Assembly: GCF_017873215.1 (NCBI RefSeq)
Contig: NZ_JAGGKA010000015.1
Coordinates: 51,933 to 115,932 of the forward strand
DNA: 64,000 bases
Direction of reading: 5' to 3'
From: Clostridium tetanomorphum
GTDB taxonomy: Bacteria > Bacillota > Clostridia > Clostridiales > Clostridiaceae
Part shown: piece by piece, positions 45,515-53,641 of the stretch
Layout of the letters: each line of letters starts with the position of its first letter
Position numbering within the stretch: position 1 is the stretch's first letter
Program-made: the position numbers and the translations under genes
The notes under the pieces: model-generated
The model's database searches: none
Seen by the model: only the letters and a program-made list of their open reading frames with translations
What the model was told of the DNA's origin: nothing

Positions 45515-46351
45515 TCAACTTTTTTCTAATAATCTATGTATGTGAACTGCAATATATCCTACTTCATCTTCTGGAACCTTTTTATTTAATTTTTTAGATA
45601 TAAAATCACATACTTCTCTTGAAAATTCAAATTCCTTTTTTAGCTGCTTTTTAACGGAAGGTAAAAACATATTTTCTAGATTTTTACCTTGCTCAATTCT
45701 ATATATAGCATATCTTAAATGAGATATAAGTCTAGAGTATTCTAAAGATTTTTCATTTAAAGTTATATTAAGTCTTTTGCTTATATAATCTACTACTTCC
45801 TTTACAATTCTAGTCCATTTTAAGCTATCAGATACATCTGTATTTACTCTAGCAGAATATATATGAAGAGTAATAAAACCTACTTCACTTTCTGGAAGCT
45901 CTATACCTAGCTTATCTTTTACTAGCTTTATAGTTTGCTCTGCAATAGAGTACTCTATTGGATATAATGTTCTTATTTCATAAAGAAATGGATTTACTAT
46001 ATCTATTCCTTCTTTTATTCTTTTTATAGCAAAATTTATATGATCTGCTAAAGCTACATGTATATGAGAGTTAAGTTCTTCTCCCAACTTTTCTGATGCT
46101 AAGGCAATTATTTCTTCTGTTAAAGCTAAAACCTCTTCATCTATATTCTTTAAGACGTTTTCATAATTGTGCTTTTCTTTGTCATTAATTTGTATAAATT
46201 TATGTTCTATGTTTTGACCTTCAGATATTATATCTCCTTTTTTCTTTCCAAAACCTATACCTTTTCCTAAAAGCACAAAATAATTATCATCTTTTTGTGT
46301 AACTACTACATTGTTACTTAACATTTTAATTACTACATATTCTTTAGTCAT
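45515..46351 (-). CDS. glcT: GlcT-type antiterminator of the BglG family
   Basis: About 278 residues: N-terminal RNA-binding CAT domain (about 1-55, IKMLSNNVVVTQKDDNYFVLLGKGIGFGKK), PRD1 (about 60-170, with HIHVALADHINFAI) and PRD2 (about 172-278, with LISHLRYAIYRI and VGYIAVHIHRL). PRD histidines are phosphorylated by PTS proteins, tying activity to glucose uptake. The RAT lies directly downstream. Start is the ATG at 46351 after AGGTGA, not the GTG at 46360. Confidence 0.93.
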   Translation of the reverse strand: MTKEYVVIKMLSNNVVVTQKDDNYFVLLGKGIGFGKKKGDIISEGQNIEHKFIQINDKEKHNYENVLKNIDEEVLALTEEIIALASEKLGEELNSHIHVALADHINFAIKRIKEGIDIVNPFLYEIRTLYPIEYSIAEQTIKLVKDKLGIELPESEVGFITLHIYSARVNTDVSDSLKWTRIVKEVVDYISKRLNITLNEKSLEYSRLISHLRYAIYRIEQGKNLENMFLPSVKKQLKKEFEFSREVCDFISKKLNKKVPEDEVGYIAVHIHRLLEKS

Positions 46352-46846
46352 TTTTCTCACCTAAATTATAAAATATTTACTTCTTACTTTCAACACTAAT
46401 ATTATTCCATTATTCAATATTATATAGTCTTTTTACATATTTTCTTCTTTTTTTAAACTTTCAGATAATTTTCATCATATTTATTAATTTATTACTTATA
46501 ATTATAACTTATCTACAAATATTTTCAATAATTTATATAAATTTAATTATTTTTCCTCATATAATTTTTCTAGATATTAATGATTATTTAAATCTAACAT
46601 TAGTTTATCTTATAAAAATATTCTTCTTTAAATTAGTTTATTATTTATAATATACTATTTATACTTCTCAGCTTTATCTTTATCATATATAATTTTATTA
46701 TAAAACAATATATATGTATTTTCTTCAATTTTATTAAAATCTATTAACCTTTTTTTATAATTATATTCTTTCTTTTAAAACAAATTTATATTTTTTATGA
46801 TAAAATAATGTAGTGCTTACTTTATTATCACTTAGGGGATGGAATT
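46352..46846. other. AT-rich gap without a gene
   Basis: About 490 bases, very rich in A and T, between divergent glcT and the FUSC-like gene. Stop codons are dense in all frames. I see no riboswitch, hairpin terminator or convincing promoter pair. It must hold the promoters of both neighbours. Confidence 0.6.
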
Positions 46847-47332
46847 ATGCCAAAGATAGATATGTTAAGTATAAAAACTGCTATTTCTGTATTTTTATGT
46901 GTTGTATTGTTTAAGTTTTTACATAGGCCTTATCCTTTTTATGCTTGTATCGCTGCAATTAGCTGTATGAGGGATACCTCTTGTAATTCCTATTCTGCAG
47001 GAAAAAGCAGGGTAATTGGCACTTGTATCGGCGCTGCCATAGGATTGATGTTTTTTATTTTTCTTAAACCTACTGCAATATATTGTGGTATTGGTATTGT
47101 AATAGTTATATATTTATGTAATCTTTTTAAAAAAAATAGTTCTATTGTAATTAGTTGTATTGTTTTTATAGCTATAATGACAAATCTTAAAGGTATGCCT
47201 TCTGATACCTATGCAATTAATAGAATAATAGATACTACAATAGGCGTTATAATCGCTGTATTAGTAAATAAATTTTTTGAGATTAAATATATTAAAAATC
47301 TAAAAAACTATGGTAATTCACTATGGTCCTAG
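46847..47332 (+). CDS. Small FUSC / aromatic acid exporter-like membrane protein
   Basis: 161 residues with four predicted membrane helices. It has the N-terminal pattern IKTAISVFLCVVLFKFLHRPYPFYACIAAISCM and a later RVIGTCIGAAIGLMFF, then RIIDTTIGVIIAVLVNKFF, as in the ArAE/DUF939 membrane domain. It lacks the soluble C-terminal domain of larger family members. Ligand unknown. TTAGGGGAT precedes the ATG. Its last codons lie inside the following terminator stem. Confidence 0.82.
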   Translation: MPKIDMLSIKTAISVFLCVVLFKFLHRPYPFYACIAAISCMRDTSCNSYSAGKSRVIGTCIGAAIGLMFFIFLKPTAIYCGIGIVIVIYLCNLFKKNSSIVISCIVFIAIMTNLKGMPSDTYAINRIIDTTIGVIIAVLVNKFFEIKYIKNLKNYGNSLWS

Positions 47333-47350
47333 TAAATTACCATAGTTTTT
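47302..47350 (+). terminator. Terminator overlapping the end of the FUSC-like gene
   Basis: Arms AAACTATGGTAATT and AATTACCATAGTTT with a loop of about 16 bases that contains the stop codon, then TTTTT. Confidence 0.75.
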
Positions 47351-47476
47351 TATCTAATTTAATATGGAATAATATTACTATAATAAACCCTGTATAAATG
47401 TTCAAACTAATAGTAGTATATAAAAAGTCAACCCCACTTTATCTGTACTCTGAATTTAATATAAAGGAATGATACT

Positions 47477-48817
47477 ATGAAAAAATCCAGGGTTTGGTTC
47501 ATAACTATTTTTATTCTATTAATTGCTATTATATCGTATCCAGTTACACAATATTATTATACAAAAAGTTGGGAAAATAAAATATATCCCTTAACATTTA
47601 TTAATGGTATTGATGTATCTGGCAAAGAAAAAAATGAAGCTATACAAATATTGAAAAGCAATTTAAAAGAAACAAAAGATGGTTCTATTTTAATCAAAAC
47701 TGAAAAAAGAAATTATACTTTACAGCTATCTAAAACTAATCCTCAATATGACATAGAAGGTTCAGTAAACAAAGCCTTATTATACGGTAAAGATTTAAGT
47801 TTCTTTAAAAAAGCCAGTGAAATAAAAAATCCGAAGAAAAAAGATTTATATATTAATATTAAATATGATAAAAACTACATTGAAAAATTCATAGCTAATA
47901 TAGAAAAAGACATTAATAAAGTTCCTATAAATGCCTCAATTAAAACTACATCTCCGGGTAAATTACATATTACAAGAGATGTAGAAGGAATTAGACTAGA
48001 TAAGAAAAACCTGATGGATAATATTATTGCTAAAATTAACCCTACTTCTAATAATAATGAAATAATAGCTAAAACCGAAAGTTATAGTGGTAATATTACT
48101 GAAAAAAAATTAAAAGAAATTAATTCTATAATATCTTCTTTCTCTACAGACTTTAGTGCTTCTCCTGAAGGGAGGATAACCAATATTGAAATTGCTACTA
48201 ATGCTTTAAATGGGATACTTCTTTTACCTGGAGATATCTTTAGTTTTAACAAAATTATAGGAAATACAACTGCAGAAAAAGGCTATAGAGAAGCTCCTAT
48301 AGTTATTAATAATAAATTAGAACAAGGACTAGGTGGTGGACTATGTCAAGTATCTACTACTTTATATAACGCAGTAACAATGGCTAATATTAAACCTTTA
48401 GAGAGAACAAATCACTCTATACCTCCTGCTTATATAGAACCTGGTTTCGATGCTACTGTATCTTATAAAGAAATAGATTATAAATTTAAAAATACTTTAA
48501 CTTATCCCATATATATAGAAGGTTATACTGCTAATGGAAAACTTATATTTAATATTCATTCCAACTCCTCTCTTAATAAAATTGAATATAAGTTAATCAA
48601 TGATATATATGAAAAAATAGAACCTAAAACTATATATGAAGAAGATGCTACTCTACCCTTAGGATCCAATAAAAAAACCCAATCCTCTAAACCTGGTTAT
48701 AAAGTAAAAGTTTATTTAATTGGGTATGAGAATAAAAAAGAAATATCAAGGCATCTTATTTCTAACGATATTTATAAGCCAGTAGATGAAATAATAAAAA
48801 AAGGCACTAAAAAATAG
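47477..48817 (+). CDS. VanW family protein with peptidoglycan-binding-like domain
   Basis: 446 residues. A signal anchor lies at about 7-27. A PG_binding_4-like region spans about 45-190 (INGIDVSGKEKNEAIQIL start), and the VanW domain about 225-350 (TNALNGILLLPGDIFSFN, GGGLCQVSTTLYNA, NHSIPPAYIEPGFDATVSY). It is probably extracellular and membrane-tethered, acting at the cell wall. VanW is linked to some vancomycin-resistance clusters, but most clostridial members are not, and no other resistance gene is here. The ATG has AAAGGAA. Function unknown. Confidence 0.9.
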   Translation: MKKSRVWFITIFILLIAIISYPVTQYYYTKSWENKIYPLTFINGIDVSGKEKNEAIQILKSNLKETKDGSILIKTEKRNYTLQLSKTNPQYDIEGSVNKALLYGKDLSFFKKASEIKNPKKKDLYINIKYDKNYIEKFIANIEKDINKVPINASIKTTSPGKLHITRDVEGIRLDKKNLMDNIIAKINPTSNNNEIIAKTESYSGNITEKKLKEINSIISSFSTDFSASPEGRITNIEIATNALNGILLLPGDIFSFNKIIGNTTAEKGYREAPIVINNKLEQGLGGGLCQVSTTLYNAVTMANIKPLERTNHSIPPAYIEPGFDATVSYKEIDYKFKNTLTYPIYIEGYTANGKLIFNIHSNSSLNKIEYKLINDIYEKIEPKTIYEEDATLPLGSNKKTQSSKPGYKVKVYLIGYENKKEISRHLISNDIYKPVDEIIKKGTKK

Positions 48818-48881
48818 ATTCAAAAACTGTTAATATTAATATATGGATTTATTACTATTAAATTGATGGGGGTAAATATTT

Positions 48882-49946
48882 ATGAATAAAAATATAAAAA
48901 TAGGTCTAATAGGATATAGCTCTGGAGGTAGAATATACAATGCTCCTATAATTCAGAGTGTTTCTGGATTGGAAATAATCAAAATATTTGAAAGAAAAGA
49001 TGAAAATATAAAACTTGCAAATAAAAATTTTCCTAATGCACTGGTAGTTTCAGATTTAGAACAAATCTTTAAGGATGATAATATAGATTTGGTGGTCATT
49101 GCTGTACCCACACATCTACATTATAAATTAGCTTACGAAGCATTAAATAATAATAAAAACGTAGTGGTTGAAAAACCTTTTACTGTCACTTCTAAAGAAG
49201 CTGACTCTTTAATTAAATTTGCTAAAGAAAAAAACAAATTATTGACTGTTCACCATAATAGAAGATGGGATAGTGATTTCAGAACTATAAAAAGGGTTAT
49301 AGAAAACAATATTATAGGAAATTTAGTGCAATATGAAGCTCATTTTGACAGATTTAAAAATGAAATTAAAGAAGACCATTGGAAAGAACAAGATATTCCT
49401 GGGTCTGGAATGGTATATGATTTAGGATCGCATTTAATTGATGGGGCTCAGTATCTTTTTGGGCTTCCTAAAGAGATAAGTGCTGATATTAGAATAGAAA
49501 GGCAAGGTGGCAAAGCACCAGATTCCTTTCAAATAATACTTTATTATACTAACTTTAAAGTCATATTAAAATCTAGCATGTTAGTAAGAGGTGAAGTTCC
49601 TCATTATATGATATTTGGTGATAAAGGTTCTTTTATAAAATATGGTATGGATCCTCAAGAAAATTTATTAAGAGTTGGCAAATCCCCTTTACAATGTTCA
49701 AGTTGGGGAAAAGAAAATGAAGAATTGTGGGGTACTATAGATTCTCAAATTAACGGAATACATATAGTAGGTAAAATAGAAAGTGAACTTGGAGATTATA
49801 GAAGCTTTTATCACAATGTGTATAAGGTTCTTATAGGAGAAGAAGATTTGGAAGTTACTCCTATGCAAGCTAGAAACACTATAAGGATTATAGAGTTGGC
49901 TATGGAAAGTAGTAGAAGAAAATGTACTATATCTTTTAATTTATAG
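48882..49946 (+). CDS. Gfo/Idh/MocA family oxidoreductase
   Basis: 354 residues: N-terminal Rossmann domain (IGLIGYSSGGRIYNAPI, then VVIAVPTHLHYKLAYEAL) with the conserved EKP at VVVEKPFTVT, and the C-terminal alpha/beta domain with HHNRRWDSDF and GSGMVYDLGSHLIDGAQYLFG. It uses NAD(P) and oxidises a sugar or polyol; the family has many substrates and the exact one is not clear. It lies alone, 64 bases after the VanW gene, with GGGGGTAA before the ATG. Confidence 0.92.
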   Translation: MNKNIKIGLIGYSSGGRIYNAPIIQSVSGLEIIKIFERKDENIKLANKNFPNALVVSDLEQIFKDDNIDLVVIAVPTHLHYKLAYEALNNNKNVVVEKPFTVTSKEADSLIKFAKEKNKLLTVHHNRRWDSDFRTIKRVIENNIIGNLVQYEAHFDRFKNEIKEDHWKEQDIPGSGMVYDLGSHLIDGAQYLFGLPKEISADIRIERQGGKAPDSFQIILYYTNFKVILKSSMLVRGEVPHYMIFGDKGSFIKYGMDPQENLLRVGKSPLQCSSWGKENEELWGTIDSQINGIHIVGKIESELGDYRSFYHNVYKVLIGEEDLEVTPMQARNTIRIIELAMESSRRKCTISFNL

Positions 49947-49968
49947 GGATTATAAATATCCCTATAAA

Positions 49969-50208
49969 TTATGCTACAACTTCTTTAACCAAAACTTTCT
50001 GAGCCATTCCCTTACCTAAAACTAAACGGCTCTCACCTATTTTTAATATCATAGGTCCAACATCGTTTTTCATTACTTGAAGTAAAGCTCCTTTTCTTAT
50101 ACCCATTTCCATAAGTTTTTTACAAATTAATTCTTCACTAGCTATATTTTCTACCGTTCCACATTTTCCTTCATTTAAGAAATTTAAAGGCATATTACTA
50201 GTTCCCAT
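49969..50208 (-). CDS. feoA: FeoA-domain protein
   Basis: About 79 residues, SH3-like FeoA fold: MPLNFLNEGKCGTVENI, LMEMGIRKGALLQVMKN and GPMILKIGESRLVLGKGMAQKVLV. FeoA supports the iron(II) pump FeoB, but no feoB lies here; a solitary FeoA may pair with one elsewhere. Start is the ATG at 50208 (MGTSNMPLNF) after AAAGGAG; the longer frame to 50265 runs through the Fur box. Iron-repressed expression is expected. Confidence 0.9.
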   Translation of the reverse strand: MGTSNMPLNFLNEGKCGTVENIASEELICKKLMEMGIRKGALLQVMKNDVGPMILKIGESRLVLGKGMAQKVLVKEVVA

Positions 50209-50244
50209 ATATATACTCCTTTCATAAACTGTATACAAGTAAAC

Positions 50245-50263
50245 GATAATGATTTTCAGTATC
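50245..50263 (-). promoter_or_regulatory. Fur box upstream of feoA
   Basis: GATAATGATTTTCAGTATC (plus-strand reading) matches 16 of 19 bases of the classical Fur box GATAATGATAATCATTATC; it lies 37-55 bases before the ATG. Confidence 0.75.
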
Positions 50264-50294
50264 ATTTTACTATAGTTTTCTTATTCTGTAAAGA

Positions 50295-50341
50295 AAAAAG
50301 TAATTATTAATTGAAATTTTTTCAATTAATAATTACTTTTT
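50295..50341. terminator. Perfect hairpin terminator between feoA and the DUF1667 gene
   Basis: 22-base perfect arms beginning AAAAAGTAATTATTAATTG with a 3-base T loop; on the minus strand a T run follows. It ends the glpA-glpB-DUF1667 transcript. Confidence 0.85.
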
Positions 50342-50359
50342 ATAATATATATGTTCAGA

Positions 50360-50728
50360 TTAATTTATACTTTTAACTTTTTTCGTTACTATAACATTTA
50401 CTCCTGTGTCAGCAAAATTTTCTATAACTACTTCTCCTATATTAACTGGTGCTTTAACTTTTAATCTTCTTATAGCTTGTACACATTCAAATATCTTATC
50501 TTTAGGTATATCCTTTTCTGTCTTTACAGATACCATATCTACTTCACCGTTTTCTACCTTAATAGAGGATGTTACTATTCTTGTAGGATTGGTACATTCC
50601 TTTTCTGCATAAATCTTTCCTCTAGCACATACATTACCCTGAACTTTTTTAACTTCCATACCATTTAATTCTACTTGAAGATTACATCCCATAGGACAGC
50701 CAATACATACTAATTCTCTAACATTCAT
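50360..50728 (-). CDS. DUF1667 protein, probable Fe-S subunit of the GlpAB complex
   Basis: 122 residues with a cysteine cluster C8-x2-C11-x3-C15 and later C34 and C45 (NVRELVCIGCPMGCNLQ; VCARG), probably binding an Fe-S centre. The family has no proven function but is regularly found behind glpA- and glpB-like genes in anaerobes, as here, where it follows by 48 bases. It may carry electrons from the flavoproteins. Start: ATG 50728 after GGAGAG, reading MNVREL. Confidence 0.85.
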   Translation of the reverse strand: MNVRELVCIGCPMGCNLQVELNGMEVKKVQGNVCARGKIYAEKECTNPTRIVTSSIKVENGEVDMVSVKTEKDIPKDKIFECVQAIRRLKVKAPVNIGEVVIENFADTGVNVIVTKKVKSIN

Positions 50729-50775
50729 AAAACTCTCTCCTTCCATAGTAAATTCAAAACCCTAAATTTATATTA

Positions 50776-52029
50776 CTATTGCTCTATCTTTATAGTTATA
50801 TTTTCACAGTTACTATTGTTTTTAAACATATCCTGTGTAAGCTTTAACGTTTCCATTTCTCCAGGGGCTAAAACTCTTTTTTTCTTATGAACTACTCTTT
50901 CATTATCAAAGTACACAGAAATATAACTGTCTTTATATACATTTCTAACTCTAAATCTCACCAGAATTCCTTCTTCTGTATTATCTAAATGAACTACTTT
51001 AGGAACAGTATATCCTACTCCCTCTCTAGCAGATAAGTTTATTACTTTTCCTTGAACAGTTTTACCCTTTATATAATCTGCTGCGTTTTTGCCAGCATTA
51101 TAGCTTTCTTCTGTAACAAAATCTACTAAGTCATGTACATGAAGTACGTTTCCACAAGCAAATATTCCTTCTATATTTGTTCCCATTGTTTCATCAACTT
51201 CTGGCCCACCAGTTACACCAAGCTTTACTCCTGCTTGTCTAGAAAGTTCATTTTCTGGCAATAAACCTACAGATAATAAAAGTGTATCACAAGCTATATA
51301 TTCTTCTGTACCTTTTATAGGTTTTAAATTATTGTCAACTTTTGATACAGTAACTCCTGTAACTCTATCTCTTCCTTCAATCTTTGTAATAGTATGAGAA
51401 AGCTTTAAAGGAATATCAAAGTCATCTAAACATTGAACTATATTTCTTTTAAGTCCCCCTGAATATGGCATAAGCTCAACCACTGCTTTAACTTTTGCTC
51501 CTTCAAAAGTCATTCTTCTTGCCATTATAAGTCCTATATCTCCTGACCCCAATATTACAACTTCTTTTCCTGGCATTTCACCTTCTATATTTACAAATTT
51601 CTGAGCTGTTCCAGCAGTGTATATTCCTGCGCATCTACTTCCTGGTATATTTATAGCACCTCTTGGTCTTTCCCTACATCCCATAGAAAGTACTATAGCT
51701 TTAGCTCGTATTTCTAATATTCCATCTTCATCATTTACTGCAGTTATTATTTTTTCCTCACTTAAATTTATTACCATAGTATTTAGTTTATATGGTATTT
51801 TCATCTCTTGTACTTTATCTATGAATCTTTGAGCATATTCAGGCCCTGTAAGCTCTTCTTTAAATGTATGAAGTCCAAAACCATTGTGTATACATTGGTT
51901 AAGTATTCCTCCAAGACTCTTATCTCTTTCAAGTATCAATATGCTATCTATTCCTTCCTCTTTAGCCTTTATTGCTGCTGCAAGTCCTGCTGGACCTCCT
52001 CCTATTATAACAATATCATACTCTTGCAT
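50776..52029 (-). CDS. FAD/NAD-dependent oxidoreductase, GlpB-like subunit
   Basis: About 417 residues. FAD-binding GxGxxG in IVIIGGGPAGLAAAIKAKEEG at the N-terminus, a second dinucleotide site VVILGSGDIGLIMARR, and the C-terminal FAD motif NIEGIFACGNVLHVHDLVDFV. It lies 24 bases after the GlpA-like gene and pairs with it as the second flavoprotein of an anaerobic glycerol-3-phosphate dehydrogenase. It is not the short E. coli GlpB type; it is the Firmicutes/Thermotogae type. Start: ATG 52029 after GGAGG. Confidence 0.88.
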   Translation of the reverse strand: MQEYDIVIIGGGPAGLAAAIKAKEEGIDSILILERDKSLGGILNQCIHNGFGLHTFKEELTGPEYAQRFIDKVQEMKIPYKLNTMVINLSEEKIITAVNDEDGILEIRAKAIVLSMGCRERPRGAINIPGSRCAGIYTAGTAQKFVNIEGEMPGKEVVILGSGDIGLIMARRMTFEGAKVKAVVELMPYSGGLKRNIVQCLDDFDIPLKLSHTITKIEGRDRVTGVTVSKVDNNLKPIKGTEEYIACDTLLLSVGLLPENELSRQAGVKLGVTGGPEVDETMGTNIEGIFACGNVLHVHDLVDFVTEESYNAGKNAADYIKGKTVQGKVINLSAREGVGYTVPKVVHLDNTEEGILVRFRVRNVYKDSYISVYFDNERVVHKKKRVLAPGEMETLKLTQDMFKNNSNCENITIKIEQ

Positions 52030-52052
52030 AATCGCGCCCTCCAATATTTTTA

Positions 52053-53480
52053 TTATTCATTATCTATAAGAAAATTGGATTTATTTCCGAACTTAGTAAC
52101 TTGTTTTCGTTTTATATTTAATTCGTCTGATAATATATCCACAGCCTTATTCATACAAAAACCACTTTGACATCTTCCCATTCCTGCCCTAGTTCTTCTC
52201 TTTATTCCGTCTAAAGTTTTTGCTCCTAAAGGCCTTCTAATAGCCTCTCTTATTTCTCCTTCTGTAACAGTTTCACATCTGCAAACTATTCTTCCATAGG
52301 CTGGATTTTTCTTTATAAGCTCTCTCCTTTGTTCATTATCTAACTCTCTAAACTTAGGTATAGATTTTCTTATTGGATTAAAATTATCTTTCTTTTCAGC
52401 TTTCATTTTCTTAACCACTATATCTGCTATATACTCTCCTATAGCTGGTGCACTTGTAAGTCCTGGTGACTCAATTCCTATAGCGTTTATAAAATTTTTA
52501 GCATCCTCTACTTCTCCAACTATAAAATCTCCATTAACTTCATGTGCTCTAAGTCCTGCAAAAGAAGTTATCACTTGTCTTGTTGGTATTTCTTTAATTG
52601 TAAGCTTAGCCTTATCAAATATTGTAGCTAATCCTTCCATTGTAGTTTCTACATTAGCTTTATCATCTATGTCTATAGATGTTGGTCCCATAAGTAAATT
52701 GCCATCTACAGTAGGGGTTACAAGTACACCTTTTCCCATTTTAGTTGGTAGTTGAAATAATGTTCTTTTAATCATATTTCCAACAGCTTTATCAAAAAGT
52801 AAATACTCTCCTTTTCTTGCTATTATTTCGTATTTCTTATCACTCACCATATTATTTATTTTATCTCCAAACAAACCTGCTGCATTTATTAATATTTTAG
52901 TTTCTATATTGCCTTGATTAGTATTTATAACATAACAATCTTCTTTTTTCTCTATTTCTCGTACTTCCGTTTCAAATTTAAACTCTACACCATTCATATT
53001 TGCATTTTCTGCAAGAGCAATGGTAAGTTCATATGGACATACAATTCCTCCCGTTGGCAGAGTCAAAGCTGCAACAACTTTATCTGATAAATTTTCTTCT
53101 AACTTTAAAGCTTCTTGTCTATTTAATATTTGCATAGTATCTGGAACACCATTTTTTATTCCTCTTTGTCTTAATTCTTCTAATTCGCCTAAATCCTTTT
53201 CATCAAAACACAATACTAATGATTCATTCCTTTTAAAAGGAAAATCTAATTCTTTCTGTAACTGATCAAAAAGCTCATTTCCTCTAACATTCATTTTAGC
53301 TTTCAATGTTCCTGGAATAGGGTCTTCTCCTGCATGAACTATTCCACTATTAGCTTTGCTTGTACCACAAGCCACATCAATTTCTTTTTCTATTACACAT
53401 ACATCTAGCTTATATTTGGATAATTCTCTAGCCACTGCACATCCAGTAACACCAGCACCAATTATTGTAACATCAAACAT
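52053..53480 (-). CDS. glpA: Glycerol-3-phosphate dehydrogenase, GlpA-like flavoprotein
   Basis: 475 residues. DAO-type FAD domain: FDVTIIGAGVTGCAVARELS at the N-terminus, then KANSGIVHAGED, NAAGLFGD and a substrate-binding half with ITSFAGLRAHE. The C-terminal BFD-like [2Fe-2S] domain carries four cysteines: VCRCETV and GMGRCQSGFC. It oxidises glycerol-3-phosphate to dihydroxyacetone phosphate. First in glpA-glpB-DUF1667, behind a GlpP-type leader. It complements GlpK/GlpF at 25-31 kb. AAAGGAGG precedes the ATG. Confidence 0.9.
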   Translation of the reverse strand: MFDVTIIGAGVTGCAVARELSKYKLDVCVIEKEIDVACGTSKANSGIVHAGEDPIPGTLKAKMNVRGNELFDQLQKELDFPFKRNESLVLCFDEKDLGELEELRQRGIKNGVPDTMQILNRQEALKLEENLSDKVVAALTLPTGGIVCPYELTIALAENANMNGVEFKFETEVREIEKKEDCYVINTNQGNIETKILINAAGLFGDKINNMVSDKKYEIIARKGEYLLFDKAVGNMIKRTLFQLPTKMGKGVLVTPTVDGNLLMGPTSIDIDDKANVETTMEGLATIFDKAKLTIKEIPTRQVITSFAGLRAHEVNGDFIVGEVEDAKNFINAIGIESPGLTSAPAIGEYIADIVVKKMKAEKKDNFNPIRKSIPKFRELDNEQRRELIKKNPAYGRIVCRCETVTEGEIREAIRRPLGAKTLDGIKRRTRAGMGRCQSGFCMNKAVDILSDELNIKRKQVTKFGNKSNFLIDNE

Positions 53481-53507
53481 ATTATTCCTCCTTTACTATA
53501 ACAAAAA

Positions 53508-53560
53508 ATGAGAGCTAAATTTAAAAGAAATTCCTATTTCTTTTAAATTGGGGCTCTCAT
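53508..53560 (-). terminator. Attenuator hairpin in the glpA leader
   Basis: Minus-strand arms ATGAGAGCCCCAATTTAAAAG and CTTTTAAATTTAGCTCTCAT with a GAAATAGGAATTTC core, followed by TTTTTTG. Like the glpK attenuator, its first arm overlaps the GAGAGCC end of the leader motif. Confidence 0.8.
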
Positions 53561-53570
53561 ATTCTCCGCC
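53552..53570 (-). promoter_or_regulatory. Putative GlpP RNA target in the glpA leader
   Basis: Minus-strand GGCGGAGAATATGAGAGCC, 18 of 19 bases identical to the motif before the glpK attenuator (27149-27167), in the same position relative to the attenuator. Confidence 0.6.
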
Positions 53571-53600
53571 ACAAATATTTAATTAATTATCTTTATAATT

Positions 53601-53629
53601 ATGATATCATAGTATGCTTTACTTTTCAA
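53601..53629 (-). promoter_or_regulatory. Possible promoter of the glpA operon
   Basis: TTGAAA (53624-53629), 17-base spacer, TATCAT (53601-53606). It lies between galE and the leader motif. Confidence 0.5.
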
Positions 53630-53641
53630 CAATATTATAAT

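Noticed and set aside
47477..48817. Vancomycin-resistance determinant
   Set aside because: VanW-domain proteins are common in clostridia; no vanH, vanA or vanX-like gene or vanRS pair is present.
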